Below are positions 20,237 through 29,058 of a stretch of 52,901 nucleotides of DNA, one piece after another. Where the stretch lies: contig NZ_AP018314.1 of NCBI RefSeq assembly GCF_002368075.1, positions 1,274,702 through 1,327,602 of the forward strand, read 5' to 3'. The stretch is from Sphaerospermopsis kisseleviana NIES-73. Its GTDB lineage: Bacteria > Cyanobacteriota > Cyanobacteriia > Cyanobacteriales > Nostocaceae. The translations under genes were made by a program, and so were the position numbers. Under the pieces are notes generated by a model. That model was not told the DNA's origin, made no database searches, and worked only from the letters and a program-made list of their open reading frames with translations. Each line of letters begins with the position of its first letter. Positions within the stretch are counted from its first letter, which is position 1.

Positions 20237-21142
20237 ATGGCAGATAAATTAATACGGGCTACAGCAGCGGATGGGGGTATTCGAGCGGTGGGAGTGATTA
20301 CCACACGCTTAACAGAGGAGGCACGAGTACGCCATAAGCTTTCCTATGTAGCTACAGCAGCACTGGGAAGAACAATGTCAGCAGGTTTACTGATGGCTTC
20401 TAGTATGAAGCGTCCAGGCTCTAGGGTCAATGTCCGGGTCAGGGGTGATGGTCCTTTGGGTGGTATATTGGTAGATGCCGGGTTAGATGGGACAGTCAGG
20501 GGCTATGTAGGAAATCCATCTGTAGAATTGCCTCCCAATGCTAAAGGTAAGTTAGATGTGGGGGGTGCTGTAGGTAGTGGTTATCTCTATGTAGTTCGAG
20601 ATATCGGCTATGGATATCCTTACTCTAGTACAGTAGAACTTGTTTCGGGAGAAATTGGTGATGATGTGGCTCATTACCTGGTAAATTCAGAACAAACTCC
20701 TTCGGCTTTGGTTGTGGGTGTGTTTGTAGGAGCAGAAGGAGTGACTGCGGCAGGAGGGATATTAATCCAAGTTTTGCCTAAAGCTGCTAGAGATGAAGCT
20801 TTAGTCACAACCCTGGAATCACGAGTATCTGCTTTATCAGGGTTTACACCGTTGATGCAAGCTGGGAAGACGTTAACAGAGATTTTTCATGATTTGCTGG
20901 GAGATATGGATCTGAAGATTTTTCCAGAAAGTCAAATGTTGCGCTTCCACTGTGGTTGCTCTTTTGATCGGGTGTTGGGAGCTTTGAAAATGCTAGGAGC
21001 AGCAGAACTGCAAGATATGATTCTCAAAGACGATGGTGCGGAAGCTACTTGTGATTTTTGTGGCAATGTTTATCAAGCAAATGGTGATAATCTAGCACAA
21101 TTAATAGTTGATTTACAAAGGGAAACTTCTGTTTCAGAATAA
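20237..21142 (+). CDS. hslO: Hsp33 redox-regulated chaperone
   Basis: Hsp33 is a cytosolic holdase that is activated when oxidation releases its zinc and forms disulfides. The protein is 301 residues from the ATG giving MADKLIRATAADGGIRAVGV; an upstream in-frame ATG at 20105 is translated repeat sequence and is rejected. The four zinc-binding cysteines are visible: C239 and C241 (HCGCSFDR) and C272 and C275 (CDFCGN), i.e. the C-X-C plus C-X2-C pattern of the family. No operon partner is apparent. Confidence 0.95.
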   Translation: MADKLIRATAADGGIRAVGVITTRLTEEARVRHKLSYVATAALGRTMSAGLLMASSMKRPGSRVNVRVRGDGPLGGILVDAGLDGTVRGYVGNPSVELPPNAKGKLDVGGAVGSGYLYVVRDIGYGYPYSSTVELVSGEIGDDVAHYLVNSEQTPSALVVGVFVGAEGVTAAGGILIQVLPKAARDEALVTTLESRVSALSGFTPLMQAGKTLTEIFHDLLGDMDLKIFPESQMLRFHCGCSFDRVLGALKMLGAAELQDMILKDDGAEATCDFCGNVYQANGDNLAQLIVDLQRETSVSE

Positions 21143-21302
21143 GTGTGAAATACTACTAAAGCCCAAACATATAAATGGTATTTGTGGAGGAAGATAAAAA
21201 ATGAAAAAAATAGCTTTTTAATGATGAGAAAGAAAGTTACTATGGCAAAAATGGAATAATCAGTTTCATCAGAACTGCTATTCAATTACTTTGGTGTGAG
21301 AG

Positions 21303-23405
21303 ATGACAGATCGGGATATTTCAGACAGTTGTTCTCCAACCAGAGCCAGAAAACCAGATCCTAATACAAGATTGTCCCGAACTCCAGAAGTCGGGACAAC
21401 TCAATCATCTGGTGTCCCTCCTACTGGTTCTAACTTTAAATCAGTGACGCAGCAACAAGATAACAATTCAGAAGGATTACCTATAGAAAACTATTCAAAG
21501 GAATCTTTTGATACTAGTAAAAAATGGGTAAAATTGCCAAGCTGGATGAAAAGCTGGGTGATGTGGTCAATTTTATTAACATTGATTCCTAGCGGTATCG
21601 GGTTTATATCAATGTCGATGCTGCTAAAACTTCCATCAGCGCCAAATTGCCCAAAAATATTTTGGCCTTTAGCTAGTGCGTCTGTACGTTTACACTGTGC
21701 TTCCTTGGCTGCTTCTAAGCAGAATGTGAACGACTTACTGCAAGCGATCGCACTGGTGAGAGACTTACCAGAAAATCACCCACTCAGGGGACAGATTAAT
21801 GGTTTGTTGGAGGAATGGTCAAGGGATATTTTAAAGCTGGCTGAGGAAAGTTTCCAATCCGGGAATTTAGAAGAAGCGATCGCCACGGCTCGACAAATTC
21901 CTGAAGACTTAGAAGCTCGTAATATTGTAGAAGAGCAAATTACTAAATGGCAGTCTACCTGGTCTAAGGCAGAAGAAATCTATGACGAAACATTAAAAGA
22001 ACTGGGAGAAAGACGCTGGCAGTCAGCTTTTATGCTGTCATCTAAACTGCTCCGCATCAACAATCAATATTGGTCAACTACCAAGTATGATGAACTAAAT
22101 CGCATCATTGTCACAGCAAGGGAAGATGGTGATAAACTTGACAAAGCTGAAGGTTTAGCAAAACGTGCCTCAGTGGATGATATTCTAGCAGCTATCAAGC
22201 TGGTAGAGTCGATTAAGTCGGAGAGTTACGTATATCAAAAAGCTCAGGAATTAATTCCTGAATTTGGGCGCAAGATACTGCAATTGGCACAATCTCGCAT
22301 GGATAGGCAAGATGCGGATACAGCATTAGAAATTGCTAGAAAAATTCCGCCAATAGCTTCATTACAATCAGAAATTGATGATTTTATTGTTTTGGGTGAA
22401 GCCCAAAGAAGTGCTTGGATAGGTACGGTTGCTGGTTTAGAGAGCGCCATTTCCCAAGCTCAACAAATTGATGCTTCTAGGGAAGTATATATTAAAGCAC
22501 AAGAATTAATTGCTCGTTGGCAATTGGAAATAGAAGATGTGACTCGTTTAGAAAAGGCGCGAACCCTAGCTAGTCAAGGTACAATCAATGATTTAATAGC
22601 AGCCATTTCTGAAGCTCAGATGATTCCCAATAGCAACCCCCGCGCTTCAGAAGCTAGACAGGAGATGAATCGTTGGCAATCCCAAGTAGAAACTATTGAA
22701 GACAGACCTTATTTAGACCGTGCTGATCAAATAGCTCTGTTAGAGGATATTAACTCCTTGCAAACTGCGATCGCAGAAGCTAGTCAAATTCGCTCTGGTC
22801 GTGCATTATATCCAGAAGCACGGAAAAAAATCCGCCATTGGACGGCTAAAATTCAGCGTATTCAAGACCAACCTTATTTAGACCAAGCACGAATTATTGC
22901 TGAAAGTGGTGATTTAACTACTGCGATTAGGGAAGCTCAAAAAATCGCTTCATCAGGAAGGGCGCTGGCTAGTGAAGCACAAGCATCAGTGGATACTTGG
23001 CAAGAACAAATTAGGGCGAGAGAAAACTGGAAAAAAGCCAGAGAAGTGGCTATTGCTGGCACACCAGAAGCTTTAGCTGAGGCCATCCGCATAGCTGATC
23101 GAGTTTCCAACCGTAACATTTTACGCATGGATGTTAACGTGGCTATTGATCAATGGAGTCAGCAAATATTACAAATGGCACGTTCTCAAAGCGAGTTTGA
23201 TATTCCTAGAAGTATTGAAACTGCTAGATTGATTCCTCGTGGTAGTTCTGCTTACAGAGATGCCCAACTACAAATTAGAACTTGGAGACAATTCCTCATT
23301 CCTCGGACATCACCTACAACATTACCTACATCATCGCTGGAGTCATTACCTACTCCATCACCTGAAGCTGAACCATCTCCATCATCAACTGGTAATGGTT
23401 TGTAA
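21303..23405 (+). CDS. Membrane-anchored cyanobacterial repeat protein of unknown function
   Basis: A 700-residue protein: a polar, low-complexity N-terminus (about 1-80), one membrane segment (about 85-108), then a long helical region made of about 75-80-residue repeats, and a Pro/Ser/Thr-rich tail. The repeats share a pattern of LDQARIIAESGDLTTAI-like helices, an A-Q-I-x-R-A-L-Y-x-EA turn, and a WQxQI helix. Two units contain the matching phrase EDRPYLDRA / QDQPYLDQA. No enzyme motif is seen. Similar cyanobacterial proteins are sometimes mislabelled chromosome segregation ATPase; there is no Walker motif here. The N-terminus is probably cytoplasmic and the repeat domain extra-membrane; a scaffold role is a guess. 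Confidence 0.8.
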   Translation: MTDRDISDSCSPTRARKPDPNTRLSRTPEVGTTQSSGVPPTGSNFKSVTQQQDNNSEGLPIENYSKESFDTSKKWVKLPSWMKSWVMWSILLTLIPSGIGFISMSMLLKLPSAPNCPKIFWPLASASVRLHCASLAASKQNVNDLLQAIALVRDLPENHPLRGQINGLLEEWSRDILKLAEESFQSGNLEEAIATARQIPEDLEARNIVEEQITKWQSTWSKAEEIYDETLKELGERRWQSAFMLSSKLLRINNQYWSTTKYDELNRIIVTAREDGDKLDKAEGLAKRASVDDILAAIKLVESIKSESYVYQKAQELIPEFGRKILQLAQSRMDRQDADTALEIARKIPPIASLQSEIDDFIVLGEAQRSAWIGTVAGLESAISQAQQIDASREVYIKAQELIARWQLEIEDVTRLEKARTLASQGTINDLIAAISEAQMIPNSNPRASEARQEMNRWQSQVETIEDRPYLDRADQIALLEDINSLQTAIAEASQIRSGRALYPEARKKIRHWTAKIQRIQDQPYLDQARIIAESGDLTTAIREAQKIASSGRALASEAQASVDTWQEQIRARENWKKAREVAIAGTPEALAEAIRIADRVSNRNILRMDVNVAIDQWSQQILQMARSQSEFDIPRSIETARLIPRGSSAYRDAQLQIRTWRQFLIPRTSPTTLPTSSLESLPTPSPEAEPSPSSTGNGL

Positions 23406-23440
23406 TGGGTAATGGGTAATGGGTAATGGGTGATTGGTGA
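23402..23440. repeat. Heptad array, TAATGGG units
   Basis: Four TAATGGG units and a GTGATTG variant start within the stop codon of the repeat-protein gene. Confidence 0.75.
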
Positions 23441-23475
23441 AGTTGACAGTGCGAACGCCTTTAGGCAGGAGAGTG

Positions 23476-24111
23476 TCAATCATTTAGTGCCAGTTTCACC
23501 CAATTACGAAAAGCGCGAGTTGCGGACATTTGTCCAATTTTTTTACTTTCCGCAATAAATCGAGGAATTTCTGTGATTTGGATAGGTGCAAAAGTGGGGC
23601 TGATTTGAGTTTCTGAATATTGCCCATTTGTCAGAATGTAGATTCTTAATGAAGTTCCGTTGTAACGCCAAAATTCAGAAATTCCCATTGCAGCATAAAG
23701 CTTCAATTTATCTATTTTAGGTCGTGAATATTCCACTTCTAGCACTAAGTCTGGTGGTGGATCAAAGGCTAAATCAATATTCTCTTTTCCTCTGACTAAT
23801 AATTCATTCTGGATATAATAACCACTGTCTGGTTCTGCACCATATTCTAAATCATCTCTAGTTAATGTGAGTGAACCAACGCGATCAACTTCTAAACTAA
23901 ATTCTTCACACAATACCCCGACAAAAACCTCAATTAACCGATTTGCGTTTTCATGAGGTTTTTGTGGAGTCATAATTTCTATATTTCCCTGATGGTAAGA
24001 AATTCTATTTGCACGTTCTGAACCCATTTCCACTAGCATGGTTTTAAATGTCTGCCAGGAGATGTTTTCTAGTAAAACTCTGGTTTCTGCGGGTATTGCT
24101 GTTGTTACCAT
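23476..24111 (-). CDS. Uma2 family (DUF820) PD-(D/E)XK-like protein
   Basis: A 211-residue member of the Uma2 family, very expanded in cyanobacteria and predicted to have a restriction-endonuclease-like fold. The core motifs are visible: EPDSGYYIQN (acidic site), PPPDLVLEVEYSRPKIDKLK (the D, E-x-E and K residues), and the YAAMGISEFWRY segment. The biological role of these proteins is not established; they are not normally linked to a defined defence system. Start at the ATG giving MVTTAIPAETRVLLEN. Confidence 0.9.
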   Translation of the reverse strand: MVTTAIPAETRVLLENISWQTFKTMLVEMGSERANRISYHQGNIEIMTPQKPHENANRLIEVFVGVLCEEFSLEVDRVGSLTLTRDDLEYGAEPDSGYYIQNELLVRGKENIDLAFDPPPDLVLEVEYSRPKIDKLKLYAAMGISEFWRYNGTSLRIYILTNGQYSETQISPTFAPIQITEIPRFIAESKKIGQMSATRAFRNWVKLALND

Positions 24112-24192
24112 AGTTTCTTTTTCTCACAGGTGATAGATTTGAATATAACAAAATTTTCTGTTTACTTTAATTTTGTTATCTTCATTTAGCCT

Positions 24193-25713
24193 CTAACGCT
24201 TTTCTTGCGCTTGAATTTGCCTAACTACTGTCAATGCTGAATAACTTACCCCTGCTGTACCTTCTCCTGGATGGGTTGAGTCACCCACTAACCACAAATT
24301 ATTAATAGGTGTACGATTGGCAAAACCAAAGGGTCCAAATGTCGGTATTCTTTGCCCAATTCCGCCCACAATTCCCTTTTCTCTACCTGTATAATGGGCA
24401 AAGGTTTTAGGTGTGGCAGCTTCTACATAAATGATGGTTTCTGGTTTTAAATAGAAATATTGAGCAAGTTTGGAAATTGCATCTTGGGTAAATTTTGCTT
24501 TTAATTCTTGATAGTTTTCTGTGTTCCACCATTGGGTAAAATCAACAAAAGAAGATGCAATAATTGTCGCTTTTCCTGTTGGTGCGCGTCCATCTCCTTC
24601 ATGACTGACAGATACAAATAAGGAGTTATTTTCCCCAATTAGTCCATTAATATCATACATAAATTGGAGATGGGGCGGACAATCATCAGGAATAGCACTT
24701 TGATCAACACCGATATAAACGACAAAAGCACCGGAAGCAGGTGGTAATTTTTCTACTCTATGTTTATATCCCGATGGTGCTTTTTCTCCTAATAATCTTA
24801 CTAAGTCTTGTACAGTGACGTTAGCAATTACATGATCTGCTTTTTCTGTCCAAACTTCGCCAGTTTTTTGATTTCTAATTACTACACCGTTAGCTTTGCC
24901 ATTTTCTACATTTATTTTTTCTACGGTGTGACGCATTAATAATTTACCATTGTCTCTTTCTAAAGATTCAACTAGGCGATCGCTCAATATTTGCATACTT
25001 CCTTGTAAATGATATAATCCTTGGGGCGATTGGGATACACTCAATGCTGTAGCTGCATAAAGTAAAGCGGTTTCTTCGGCATTCACTTGGGAATATAATT
25101 TTAGTTGTAAATCTAAAAATGTCCGCAGTCTTTTATCATTTCCTAAACCATATAATCTTAAAGCATCCCCAACAGTAAATAAGGTAAAAGGTGCAGTAAT
25201 AAATGTACTCGGACGAACAGCTTTTGTTAACTGTAAAATATCCCAGAAACTTCGGGGTGGTAACACCGGATCACGTCCTTGAAATTCCCAACTTGCATTA
25301 AATAAAGTCGCTAATAATTGCCAGAAACCTTCACTTCCAGGAAATTGTTTTTGGCGTTCTTCTTGCCATTTTTCCGGATCTCGCCAAACATTAATAGGTG
25401 TATTTTCTCCTGGTAAAAATACCGCACAAGCAGGATCACAAGGAGTTGCTTCAGGTAATTCTATATTCAATTCTGAGAAAATGCGGTGATGTATACCCCC
25501 AGGTTCTAACCCTGCAACTTGAGTTGCACCGACATCAAAAGTAAAACCCTGACGTTTAAAGGTGGAAGCACAACCACCGGGAACTAAAGCTTGATCTAGG
25601 GTTAAAACGCTATAACCTCTATGTGCTAATAATGCTGCGGTGGTTAGTCCACCTATTCCCGCACCGACGACGATCACACGGGTTTGGTTTTTGTTCAGGG
25701 ATAGACTAGGCAT
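24193..25713 (-). CDS. crtD: Carotenoid C-3',4' desaturase CrtD
   Basis: A 506-residue FAD-dependent oxidoreductase of the phytoene-desaturase superfamily. The N-terminal dinucleotide-binding motif VVGAGIGGLTTAALLAHRGY is at about residues 15-34, and the C-terminal FAD motif NLWLVGDSTHPGEGTAGVSY near the end. The phrases VPGGCASTFKRQGFTFDVGA and TQVAGLEPGG distinguish the cyanobacterial CrtD group from CrtH (cis-carotene isomerase), which it could be confused with. In cyanobacteria CrtD introduces the 3',4' double bond during myxoxanthophyll (myxol glycoside) synthesis. It stands alone on the minus strand; the upstream gap carries CACCTGT/CACCTAT heptads (25798-25828). Confidence 0.85.
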   Translation of the reverse strand: MPSLSLNKNQTRVIVVGAGIGGLTTAALLAHRGYSVLTLDQALVPGGCASTFKRQGFTFDVGATQVAGLEPGGIHHRIFSELNIELPEATPCDPACAVFLPGENTPINVWRDPEKWQEERQKQFPGSEGFWQLLATLFNASWEFQGRDPVLPPRSFWDILQLTKAVRPSTFITAPFTLFTVGDALRLYGLGNDKRLRTFLDLQLKLYSQVNAEETALLYAATALSVSQSPQGLYHLQGSMQILSDRLVESLERDNGKLLMRHTVEKINVENGKANGVVIRNQKTGEVWTEKADHVIANVTVQDLVRLLGEKAPSGYKHRVEKLPPASGAFVVYIGVDQSAIPDDCPPHLQFMYDINGLIGENNSLFVSVSHEGDGRAPTGKATIIASSFVDFTQWWNTENYQELKAKFTQDAISKLAQYFYLKPETIIYVEAATPKTFAHYTGREKGIVGGIGQRIPTFGPFGFANRTPINNLWLVGDSTHPGEGTAGVSYSALTVVRQIQAQEKR

Positions 25714-25797
25714 GAATACCTGTTTTACAATTCTTAATATTACTACTCATAATTTTACATAATTTTCAATTCAGTCTGGTGATGTGGAATATATTTC

Positions 25798-25828
25798 TGT
25801 CACCTGTCACCTATCACCTATCACCTAT
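25798..25828. repeat. Heptad array, CACCTGT/CACCTAT units
   Basis: Four to five heptads upstream of crtD and the next plus-strand gene; the same unit type as the insertions in rpoB and rpoC2. Confidence 0.8.
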
Positions 25829-25878
25829 GACTTTGTGATACAGTATTTCTGCTGCGATAATAATAGACAAAATTAAAC

Positions 25879-26598
25879 ATGAGTAAAAATTTTGAAATTC
25901 AAGAATTAGCGATCGCTATCACTGCTAGAAATTTGAATCACACAGTGATTACCCCTGACTTTTTGAAATATACTGGTATAGTTCCCGCAGATTGGGAATT
26001 AGCAAGAGAGCCTGTTTTTAACAATTTTGTAGTGCAGATTTTTTACAAAACTGGTGTAGGAATTGTTGCCCAGCCTAATAATGTCACAGTAGTTGAGGCT
26101 ATAGGTACAAAAGAACAGGCAGAAATTCACATCCCCAAAATTACCCAACAGCTAGTAGAAAAATTATCCAAAGTTGATTATCAACGAGTAGGAATCAACC
26201 CCAGAGGATTTGTAACTTTTAACTCTGATCTAGAAGCCTATCAATACATCAATGGTAAACTATTAGCACCTGGTTCATGGCAAGAATTTGAAGGTGCAAA
26301 AGTGAATGCGTCCTTGCAGTTAAGTTATCCTTTAAAACGGGGAATACTAAATTTAAGTATTAACCAAGCAAATGTACAGTTTCCTGATAAAGTAGCGGCA
26401 GCAATTTTATTTTCTGGTAATTTCAACTATTCTTTATCAGGAAATACAGCAGCGGAGAAACTTCAAGATTTGCAGCAAATAATTACTAACTGGCAAGTGT
26501 CAGTAGGTACTTTCCAAAAATTGTTAGTAGAGAATTTTTTAACTTCTTCTGAAGCTCCAAAAAACATTTCTGTTTTTCCGACAATGGCGAAAAGCTGA
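25879..26598 (+). CDS. Conserved cyanobacterial protein of unknown function
   Basis: A 239-residue soluble protein without signal peptide or membrane segment. It reads as an alpha/beta protein with several beta strands (FVVQIFYKTGVGIVAQ; LSYPLKRGILNLSINQA) and a C-terminal helical part. I do not recognise the family. The start MSKNFEIQELAIAIT is the first ATG, with no strong ribosome site. It lies 163 bases before the Septu-like pair on the same strand, but nothing in it suggests a defence role, and a REP-like palindrome lies in between. Confidence 0.7.
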   Translation: MSKNFEIQELAIAITARNLNHTVITPDFLKYTGIVPADWELAREPVFNNFVVQIFYKTGVGIVAQPNNVTVVEAIGTKEQAEIHIPKITQQLVEKLSKVDYQRVGINPRGFVTFNSDLEAYQYINGKLLAPGSWQEFEGAKVNASLQLSYPLKRGILNLSINQANVQFPDKVAAAILFSGNFNYSLSGNTAAEKLQDLQQIITNWQVSVGTFQKLLVENFLTSSEAPKNISVFPTMAKS

Positions 26599-26620
26599 TA
26601 ATGTAGCTGTTTAATAATTG

Positions 26621-26644
26621 TGGGGTGGGCATCTTGCCCGCCTG
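26621..26644. repeat. REP-like palindrome GGTGGGCATCTTGCCCGCC
   Basis: A short hairpin (GGGC-ATCTT-GCCC core with further pairing) that recurs at about 34120-34131 (partial) and 34375-34392. It lies between two plus-strand genes and may act as a terminator or as an extragenic palindrome. Confidence 0.6.
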
Positions 26645-26761
26645 AAATAAATGAAACCACAAAAATAGGATATACTATTTGAGAGAGTGAGGATAAAATT
26701 ATTGTCAAGCATAAATTGGAATTAATTTAGACTTGATTTTGATTCAAAGAGGTACATTATA

Positions 26762-28105
26762 ATGTGGCTAAAAAGTATTGAACTCAAAAATATAAAAGGA
26801 TTTTCATATCAAACAATATCCTTTGAAAATAGAAATAAACCATATAAATGGATTACTTTATTAGGTGAAAATGGAGTAGGAAAAAGTACACTAATGCAAG
26901 CAATAGCCTTGCTATTAGCTGGACCAGATGCAGCAAAGAAATTGATGTCGTTACCACAAAGTTGGGTAAGAAATGATTCACAATATGGTCAGTTAACAGC
27001 AAATATACAGAAAAATAATGATGATGAAGGTATGATGCAAAATAGAGGTAGGAATAAATTTTCCTATGATTATTCTTACTTTTTTATAGGTGATAAAAAT
27101 ACTAGAATTGGTAAAGACAATTATCCAGCAAATACACTAAATGCTAAAAACTCAGAAACCATTGAATGGTTAAGAACAAATGCTTTTACTTTAGATTCTC
27201 AGGGTTGGTTCGCTGCTGGTTATGGTCCATTTCGTCGCCTTTCACGTACTGAAAGATATCCAGTAAGATTAGGAGAACTTAAAAGAAAAAATCGTGAAAC
27301 TAATTTCAACACGCAGTTTAATGAAAATGATAGTTTAAGCACTTTTGAAGAATGGATGGTTTTTTTAGATTATCGCATTGCTAAAAATCCTGATGATTCT
27401 CAATCTAAAGAAATGAGAAGATTAGGGGAAGATGCTATTCTAGAACTTTTACCTGGAAATATTAAAATAGATCAGGTTAGCAATGATGGAATTATTATTT
27501 TTTCATTAGAAAATCAGCTAATTCCTATCACCCAATTATCAGATGGGTTTCGTAGTATTATTGCTTTAGCTGGAGATTTAATTTGGCGTTTACTGCAAAC
27601 ATTTTCCCATCTTGAAGATAAAGATCCAAGAGAAGCATCAGGTATTGTACTCATAGATGAATTAGATATTCACTTACATCCTGTTTGGCAAAGGTTGATT
27701 GCTAAAAAGCTTAGAACTGTTTTTCCTAATATACAGTTTTTTGTGGCTACTCATAGTCCTTTTATTACTGCTGGTGCTGGAGATGATGCACTGACTCTAA
27801 AACTAAAAATGATCAATGGAGAAGTTCAAATAGAGGAAGTTAAGAACATAGCAGCTTATGATTTTGATTATATTTTAAGAAGTCCTGCTTTTGGTTTGGT
27901 TTCAACACATTCTCCAGATGTACAAGATAAAATTGATCGTTATGATTATCTTACAGGCCAGAGAAATAATTTAACGGTAGAAGAAATACAAGAATACGAA
28001 GAATTAAGACAATTTATGAAAGAATTTAAACCAATAGGAGGTAAACCAGAACCCGGTAGTTTAGACGATAAAATTAATAGGTTTTTAGAGGAAAATCTTA
28101 AATGA
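26762..28105 (+). CDS. PtuA-like AAA/ABC-type ATPase of a Septu-like defence pair
   Basis: A 447-residue ATPase of the SMC/RecF/OLD-like class. Walker A GENGVGKST is at about residues 35-43, an ABC-signature-like LSDGFR at 259-264, Walker B GIVLIDELD at 294-302 followed by HLHPVWQ, and the ATHSPF H-loop at about 329-334. A GYGPFRRL segment mid-protein is typical of the PtuA/retron-associated ATPases. There is no TOPRIM nuclease motif, so it is unlike GajA of Gabija. AGAGGT lies about 10 bases before the ATG. Its stop overlaps the start of the HNH gene in the sequence ATGA, so the two are translationally coupled. In Septu, the ATPase forms a complex with the nuclease and controls it; that role is inferred from architecture. 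Confidence 0.85.
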   Translation: MWLKSIELKNIKGFSYQTISFENRNKPYKWITLLGENGVGKSTLMQAIALLLAGPDAAKKLMSLPQSWVRNDSQYGQLTANIQKNNDDEGMMQNRGRNKFSYDYSYFFIGDKNTRIGKDNYPANTLNAKNSETIEWLRTNAFTLDSQGWFAAGYGPFRRLSRTERYPVRLGELKRKNRETNFNTQFNENDSLSTFEEWMVFLDYRIAKNPDDSQSKEMRRLGEDAILELLPGNIKIDQVSNDGIIIFSLENQLIPITQLSDGFRSIIALAGDLIWRLLQTFSHLEDKDPREASGIVLIDELDIHLHPVWQRLIAKKLRTVFPNIQFFVATHSPFITAGAGDDALTLKLKMINGEVQIEEVKNIAAYDFDYILRSPAFGLVSTHSPDVQDKIDRYDYLTGQRNNLTVEEIQEYEELRQFMKEFKPIGGKPEPGSLDDKINRFLEENLK

Positions 28106-28932
28106 TTCCAGTACAAAGAACAAATGAACCAAATATTCTGAAACAAAAATCTCAGACATGGTTAAAAGAACTACAAGCAGCAATTACTAATCTTGAACAA
28201 GTCAAAAGTAATCCTAAACCAAACCCCCAAGACATTCAAGCAGCACAGAAAAAAGTAGAAAATGCCCAAAATAAATATAATCCAGGTAAAGACAAAAAAA
28301 GTGGGATAAATCCCGTTAAGCAACCACTGTATGATATGTTTGCTGGTAAATGTGCTTTCTGTGAACGCAAAGTTGAGATTTCAACAGGACATATTGAGCA
28401 TTTTAAACCTAAATCTCAATATGTTAATTTAACTTTTGACTGGAATAATTTTCTCTACTCTTGTGAAGTTTGCAATAATAAGCGACATAAAGGAGAAAAA
28501 TTTCCTTTAGATTGTGATGATGCTCCCTTATTAATTGATCCTACGGATGAAAATTCTGATATATATCAACATCTTGATTTTTATTGGGATGCGAATACTA
28601 AATTAGCTAGTATTTATGGAAAAGATGGACGTGGAAAAGTTGTTGAAGAAATATTTGAACTTAATAGAAAAGATTTAAGGGAACATCGGAGTGATCAGGT
28701 GAAAAAATTATTAATATTCCTGAAATATGCTACAGATGGTAATCAAGAGGCAATAGATATACTGAAAGAATATTGTAAATTAGATAAAGAATATAGTGCT
28801 TTTGCTCTTTTTTATATTATTCCTTACCTTGCTCACCATTTAGAGATTTCAGAAGCAATAGATATGATTAAAGAAATAAGTAAACGCAGTCAAAGTTATG
28901 CTAAATTTGCTCGCATTGATGATTTATATTAA
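28102..28932 (+). CDS. PtuB-like HNH endonuclease of a Septu-like defence pair
   Basis: A 276-residue protein with a His-Asn-His/His-Lys nuclease core: zinc-type C84 and C87 (GKCAFCERK), H97 and H100 (TGHIEHFKPKS), W114-N115 (FDWNN) and C121/C124 with N125 and K127 (SCEVCNNKRHK). This is the pattern of the TIGR02646-type HNH proteins that act as PtuB in Septu and in retron Ec78. The N-terminal 70 residues are helical and Lys/Gln-rich; the C-terminal half is helical. The 4-base overlap with the ATPase gene, with no third gene attached, gives the minimal two-gene Septu layout. In that system the nuclease cuts nucleic acid on phage infection; no phage target can be read from sequence. Confidence 0.85.
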   Translation: MIPVQRTNEPNILKQKSQTWLKELQAAITNLEQVKSNPKPNPQDIQAAQKKVENAQNKYNPGKDKKSGINPVKQPLYDMFAGKCAFCERKVEISTGHIEHFKPKSQYVNLTFDWNNFLYSCEVCNNKRHKGEKFPLDCDDAPLLIDPTDENSDIYQHLDFYWDANTKLASIYGKDGRGKVVEEIFELNRKDLREHRSDQVKKLLIFLKYATDGNQEAIDILKEYCKLDKEYSAFALFYIIPYLAHHLEISEAIDMIKEISKRSQSYAKFARIDDLY

Positions 28933-29058
28933 TTGCTTAAATTTGACAATTAGATTTATTTAGATAAAAACATCCCCCACAACTCCCCCAACCCAGACCA
29001 CTGCTAACACCATCAAAGGCATTGTAAGATATAAGCAGTAACATAGCCCTCACCACCA

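Noticed and set aside
21303-23405. Chromosome segregation ATPase
   Set aside because: No Walker A or B motif; the protein is a membrane-anchored helical repeat protein.
24193-25713. Carotene cis-isomerase CrtH
   Set aside because: The GATQVAGLEPGG and GGCASTFKRQGF segments fit the cyanobacterial CrtD group better.
26762-28105. Gabija GajA-type ATPase-TOPRIM nuclease
   Set aside because: No TOPRIM acidic motifs are visible in the C-terminal part, and the partner is an HNH protein, not a helicase.
26762-28932. Lack of GCGATCGC octamers as proof of recent transfer
   Set aside because: The octamer occurs roughly once in two kilobases here, so its absence from a two-kilobase block is weak evidence alone.
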